Shown piece after piece: positions 61,111-64,000 of a stretch of DNA of 64,000 nt. Where the stretch lies: assembly GCA_016946835.1 (NCBI GenBank), contig JACVTC010000047.1:835001-899000 (forward strand), read 5' to 3'. Position 1 is the first letter of the stretch; the number at the start of each line of letters is the position of its first letter. The notes below the pieces were generated by a model, which saw only the letters and a program-made list of their open reading frames with translations, was not told the origin of the DNA and did not search any database. A program made the position numbers and the translations under genes. This stretch comes from Neocallimastix lanati (nom. inval.). Its lineage: Eukaryota > Neocallimastigomycota > Neocallimastigomycetes > Neocallimastigales > Neocallimastigaceae.

Positions 61111-62552
61111 AAAAAATAATTGTATTAGCTCCTCATATTGTGCTCCAGGCTCAAAGATACAGTGAACCTTCGGCTGATGATGCAGTTCAAGAATTATTAA
61201 AATTAGGTGTTGAATTTTGTGTAGCTTTACCTTTATACCCTCAATACTCTATTACTACTACCTTAAGCAGTTTAAGAAGTTTAGATAAAGCTTTAGATAC
61301 ATATGATTGTTTTGGAAAAATAAAATGGGGTGTTATTCAAAGTTTCAATAGTCATCCTTTATATTTAAAGGTTAGTTTTAAAAATTATATTCATTATATA
61401 TATAATGAATATTAAAAAGAAATTTAATTTAATTTATCTTTACTTTTATTTATTTATTTGTTTATTATTATAATTATTTTTTTTTTTTTCTCTTTAAACT
61501 GAAAATCTAATTGATTTAATTTAAAAATTCATTTCACAATGAATTTTAAAATTTCTTCAAATTTCTATTTAATATTTACAAAAATTATCGTTATATTATT
61601 ATTTATTAAATATATATATATTTTTTGTAAATGTTATTAATAATAAAATAATTAAAAAAATAGCAATAAAAAAAAAAAAAAAGATTTATTTAATACTGTA
61701 TATAAAACAATATATATTTAAATAAATAGGTAAAAAAATAATTATTAAATGTCTAAATAAATTTTTTTATTTTTTTTTTGTATATTATTATTAATGTTCA
61801 TAAAATAGCTTATTATAGATAGTATTACTAAAACATTAAATGAATTCCCAGAAGATGAAAGACATACAGTTAATATAATTTTTTCAGCTCATTCTCTACC
61901 AATATCTATTATTGAAAGTGGTGACTTATATCAATCAGAAATAGAAAAAAATATTAGAAAGATTGGAGCAATGTTACATCTTCCTAATCCTATTTATCTT
62001 AGTTGGCAAAGTCAAGAAGGTAAAAATTGGTTGGGGCCTAAGACAGTCGATGTTATTAAATCAATTTCTTATAAGGAAGGTTATGGTAATGCAAATGTTA
62101 TTGTATTTGCATTATCTTTTGTTTCAGACAATATAGAAACCCTCTATGATATAGACATTGTTCAGGCTAATACCGCTAAAGAGTATGGTATTAAATGCTT
62201 TAAACGTTGTGAATGTTTTAATGATGATCCTAAATTTATTGAATTACTGGGCCAAATCTTTCAAGATCATATTAAAATATTAAATAATGATATTAAAGTT
62301 CAAAATGAAGATGATCTCGATAAAATCCTTAACATTACTTTAATTGATAATAACATTAAGAGATATATTGATGGCCCTGTTGATGGTAAAAAGAAATTTT
62401 ATGGTCAAGGTTCTAAACATCTTTTAGATAAATCAAAGGGTAGAAGTTTGGAATTAAGAAAGAGACATAAACTTATATTATTTATTCTTATTATGTTTAT
62501 TCTTATTGCTGTTTTTTTAGTTAAAAACTTTTTAATTATAAATTTAAATTAA
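60672..62552 (+). CDS. Ferrochelatase with C-terminal membrane anchor (first exon missing)
   Basis: This enzyme inserts Fe(II) into a porphyrin, the last step of heme synthesis. Coding exons: 60672-60940, 61129-61370 and 61809-62552, with matching phases. At least one upstream exon with the start codon was not found: the frame has no ATG between TAA at 60652 and GVLLLNIG, and 60672 is at codon position 3. Family landmarks: GVLLLNIG, FTDRDLMKLP, WTSVQAEML, YPQYS, FSAHSLP with the catalytic His, LSWQSQEGKNWLGP, FVSDNIETLYDIDI and FNDDPKF. Oddities: GGYSH in place of the usual GGGSP, and Asn in SDNIE where most eukaryotic enzymes have His. There is no Cys-rich [2Fe-2S] tail; instead a basic KGRSLELRKRHK segment leads into a ~22-residue hydrophobic helix at the very C-terminus. 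Activity is likely but not certain. Confidence 0.9.
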
Positions 62553-63281
62553 ATCAATAATAATAAAACGAAATAAAAACAGAAAAATGAAAACTATTAT
62601 TTCATTTTAATATATATTTTAAATAAATAATAGTTGTTTAATATAGATTTCATTTATTATTTTTTTTTTTTAACAGTAATTATATAATGTAAATTTTTTT
62701 TTTTTTTTTTCACTTAGAAAAAAAAAGTATTTACGTATTAAATATTTATAATACATCAATATTTATTTATATTTTACAAATAACAATAACGAGCATTGTA
62801 AATTATTATTCCTTATCAATTTGAAATTTTTAATTATAATAATAAAAAAAAATCCAAAATTTATTTTCTTCTTTTTCAAACGTTTATATAATTAAAAATA
62901 AGAAAAAAAAAACATAATTTTATCAAATATTTAATTTTCGATTTACTCTTCTCCTATTAATAATTTAATAATATTCAAATATTTTTATAAAATTTCCTTT
63001 TCATAAATAAATTATATCTTAATATTAAATATTCTATAATTACTATAATTTTCTAATTTCTTTTTTTCACCATTTTCATTTAATATTAATAACAATTAAT
63101 ATTTTCTAATTTTCAATTAAATTTCTCAATAACCACTGTTATTTAAATAATTATTGTAATTGACTCATAAATATTAATTTAACACATAAATTAAATATAA
63201 TGCATATATATATTAATAGACAAACACCCTTTTCAATTTATTAATATCAAATTCGGTTTATTCTTTTATACATTTCATAAC
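62553..63281. other. Convergent intergenic region
   Basis: Spacer between the stops of ferrochelatase (plus) and eS25 (minus). It should contain both 3' UTRs; otherwise A/T-rich without recognisable features. Confidence 0.65.
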
Positions 63282-63733
63282 TTATTGTTCAAGAGTAGCT
63301 CTAGTGTAAATAAGTTGAGATTTGTGAGAAGAGATTAAACGAATTAAACCCTTTTGTTCAAGTTCCTTAAGAGCAGCACGGGCTAAGGAAGCATTGATCT
63401 TAAGACGGTCAACTAATTGGGATGGAGTAATTAACTTGTAAGTTGGAACTTCCTTGAAAAGTCTGTCGTAAGTTTCTTGGTTGAAAGTAACAGCGTTGTT
63501 GGCCTTATCCTTAACCTTTCCCTTAGACCACTTCTTCTTCTTAGCTTTACCTCCAGCTTTAGCTGCGGCTGCTTTAGCTGCCTTATCTGGTGCCTATTAT
63601 TTTAATTAATAATATAATCATATATTAATAACACATTAAATTATTAACTTTATAACATTTTTTTCATATTTTTTAATCCATCAATACTTCATCTTCAAAG
63701 TATTAATTTACATATTCATCAAACATTTACCAT
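63282..63733 (-). CDS. RPS25: 40S ribosomal protein S25 (eS25)
   Basis: A small-subunit ribosomal protein near the head/E-site region. Two coding exons: 63731-63733 (the ATG alone) and 63282-63593, giving 104 aa. The 137-bp intron (63594-63730) runs GTAAATG to TAATAG. The protein starts [20 protein letters not shown], the typical Ala/Lys-rich N-terminus, followed by [25 protein letters not shown] and the winged-helix part ([41 protein letters not shown]). Length and sequence are normal for the family. Codons are strongly biased as in a highly expressed gene. The start is set by homology, because no ATG lies at the beginning of the large exon. Confidence 0.96.
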
Positions 63734-63771
63734 TTTTCCTTATTTTCAACTATTAACTAGTACGAAAATAT

Positions 63772-63846
63772 TAAAAGAGAAAGAACTAATGATTATTTAA
63801 TTGTTGTACTTTTGTTAATAGTTTTTTTAAAAATATTGGCCAATCA
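63772..63846 (-). promoter_or_regulatory. Candidate eS25 promoter with palindromic CCAAT box
   Basis: ATTGGCCAAT (63835-63844) is a palindromic double CCAAT box about 105 bp upstream of the eS25 ATG. Closer to the gene is a pyrimidine-rich TTCTTTCTCTTTT (63772-63784 on the minus strand), a plausible start-site region for a ribosomal protein gene. Motif-based only. Confidence 0.4.
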
Positions 63847-64000
63847 AAATAAATAAATGTTTTTAAAATTAGCAAATAATATTTTTACATAAATAATTTA
63901 CATTAATACATCAATTTATGTAATAACATTAATGTATTAAAAATATTAAAAACATAATAGTATGTTAATTATATTTGATTAAATAAGAACAGAACTATTA

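Overview
The window is eukaryotic chromosomal DNA from an anaerobic gut fungus (Neocallimastigomycota; Neocallimastix/Piromyces type). Four things support this. The intergenic DNA is extremely AT-rich, with many poly(A)/poly(T) runs and short tandem repeats. The introns are short, AT-rich GT..AG introns. There is a hydrogenosome-type pyruvate formate-lyase with the leader typical of this phylum. There is also a secreted protein made of fungal cellulosome dockerins. The genes are far less AT-rich than their surroundings and are separated by kilobases of low-complexity DNA. I saw no tRNA, rRNA or CRISPR array.

Layout. 1-2700: low-complexity DNA with one possible small first exon at the left edge. 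2836-9600: a cluster of non-LTR (LINE) retrotransposons, all on the minus strand. It holds one apparently intact 1361-aa endonuclease/reverse-transcriptase copy, two 5'-truncated copies lying head-to-tail beside it, and a frameshifted divergent copy. 10271-12832: pyruvate formate-lyase (minus, 2 exons). 16230-17260: two short, relatively GC-rich islands of unknown identity. 21000-24338: the wreck of a Ty1/copia retrotransposon with a recognisable 3' LTR, broken by long poly-T runs. 29881-32658: a secreted, very acidic protein with 19 near-identical Cys-containing repeats. 34394: a LINE 3' tail. 35129-39834: an ABCB6/HMT1-type ABC half-transporter (minus, 7 exons, 1018 aa). 43763-49589: a Yak1/DYRK protein kinase (minus, 11 exons, 1503 aa) with a 17-nt micro-exon and an Asn/Ser-rich tail of more than 1000 residues. 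54332-55060: a secreted three-dockerin protein without catalytic domain. 60672-62552: ferrochelatase (plus, at least 3 coding exons, first exon not found) with a C-terminal membrane anchor. 63282-63733: ribosomal protein eS25 (minus, first coding exon is only the ATG).

How the genes work together. They are independent single genes, not an operon or cluster. PFL belongs to hydrogenosomal/cytosolic mixed-acid fermentation. The dockerin protein belongs to the extracellular plant-cell-wall-degrading complex. Yak1 is a growth/stress kinase and eS25 is a housekeeping ribosomal protein. The ABC transporter (a family linked to porphyrin, heme or metal-conjugate transport) and ferrochelatase (heme synthesis) both touch tetrapyrrole/metal biology. 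That is notable in an organism group without a respiratory chain, but they are about 20 kb apart and nothing in the sequence links them. Exon boundaries of the ABC transporter, Yak1, PFL and eS25 genes were set by hand from splice sites, and reading phase is kept across every junction.
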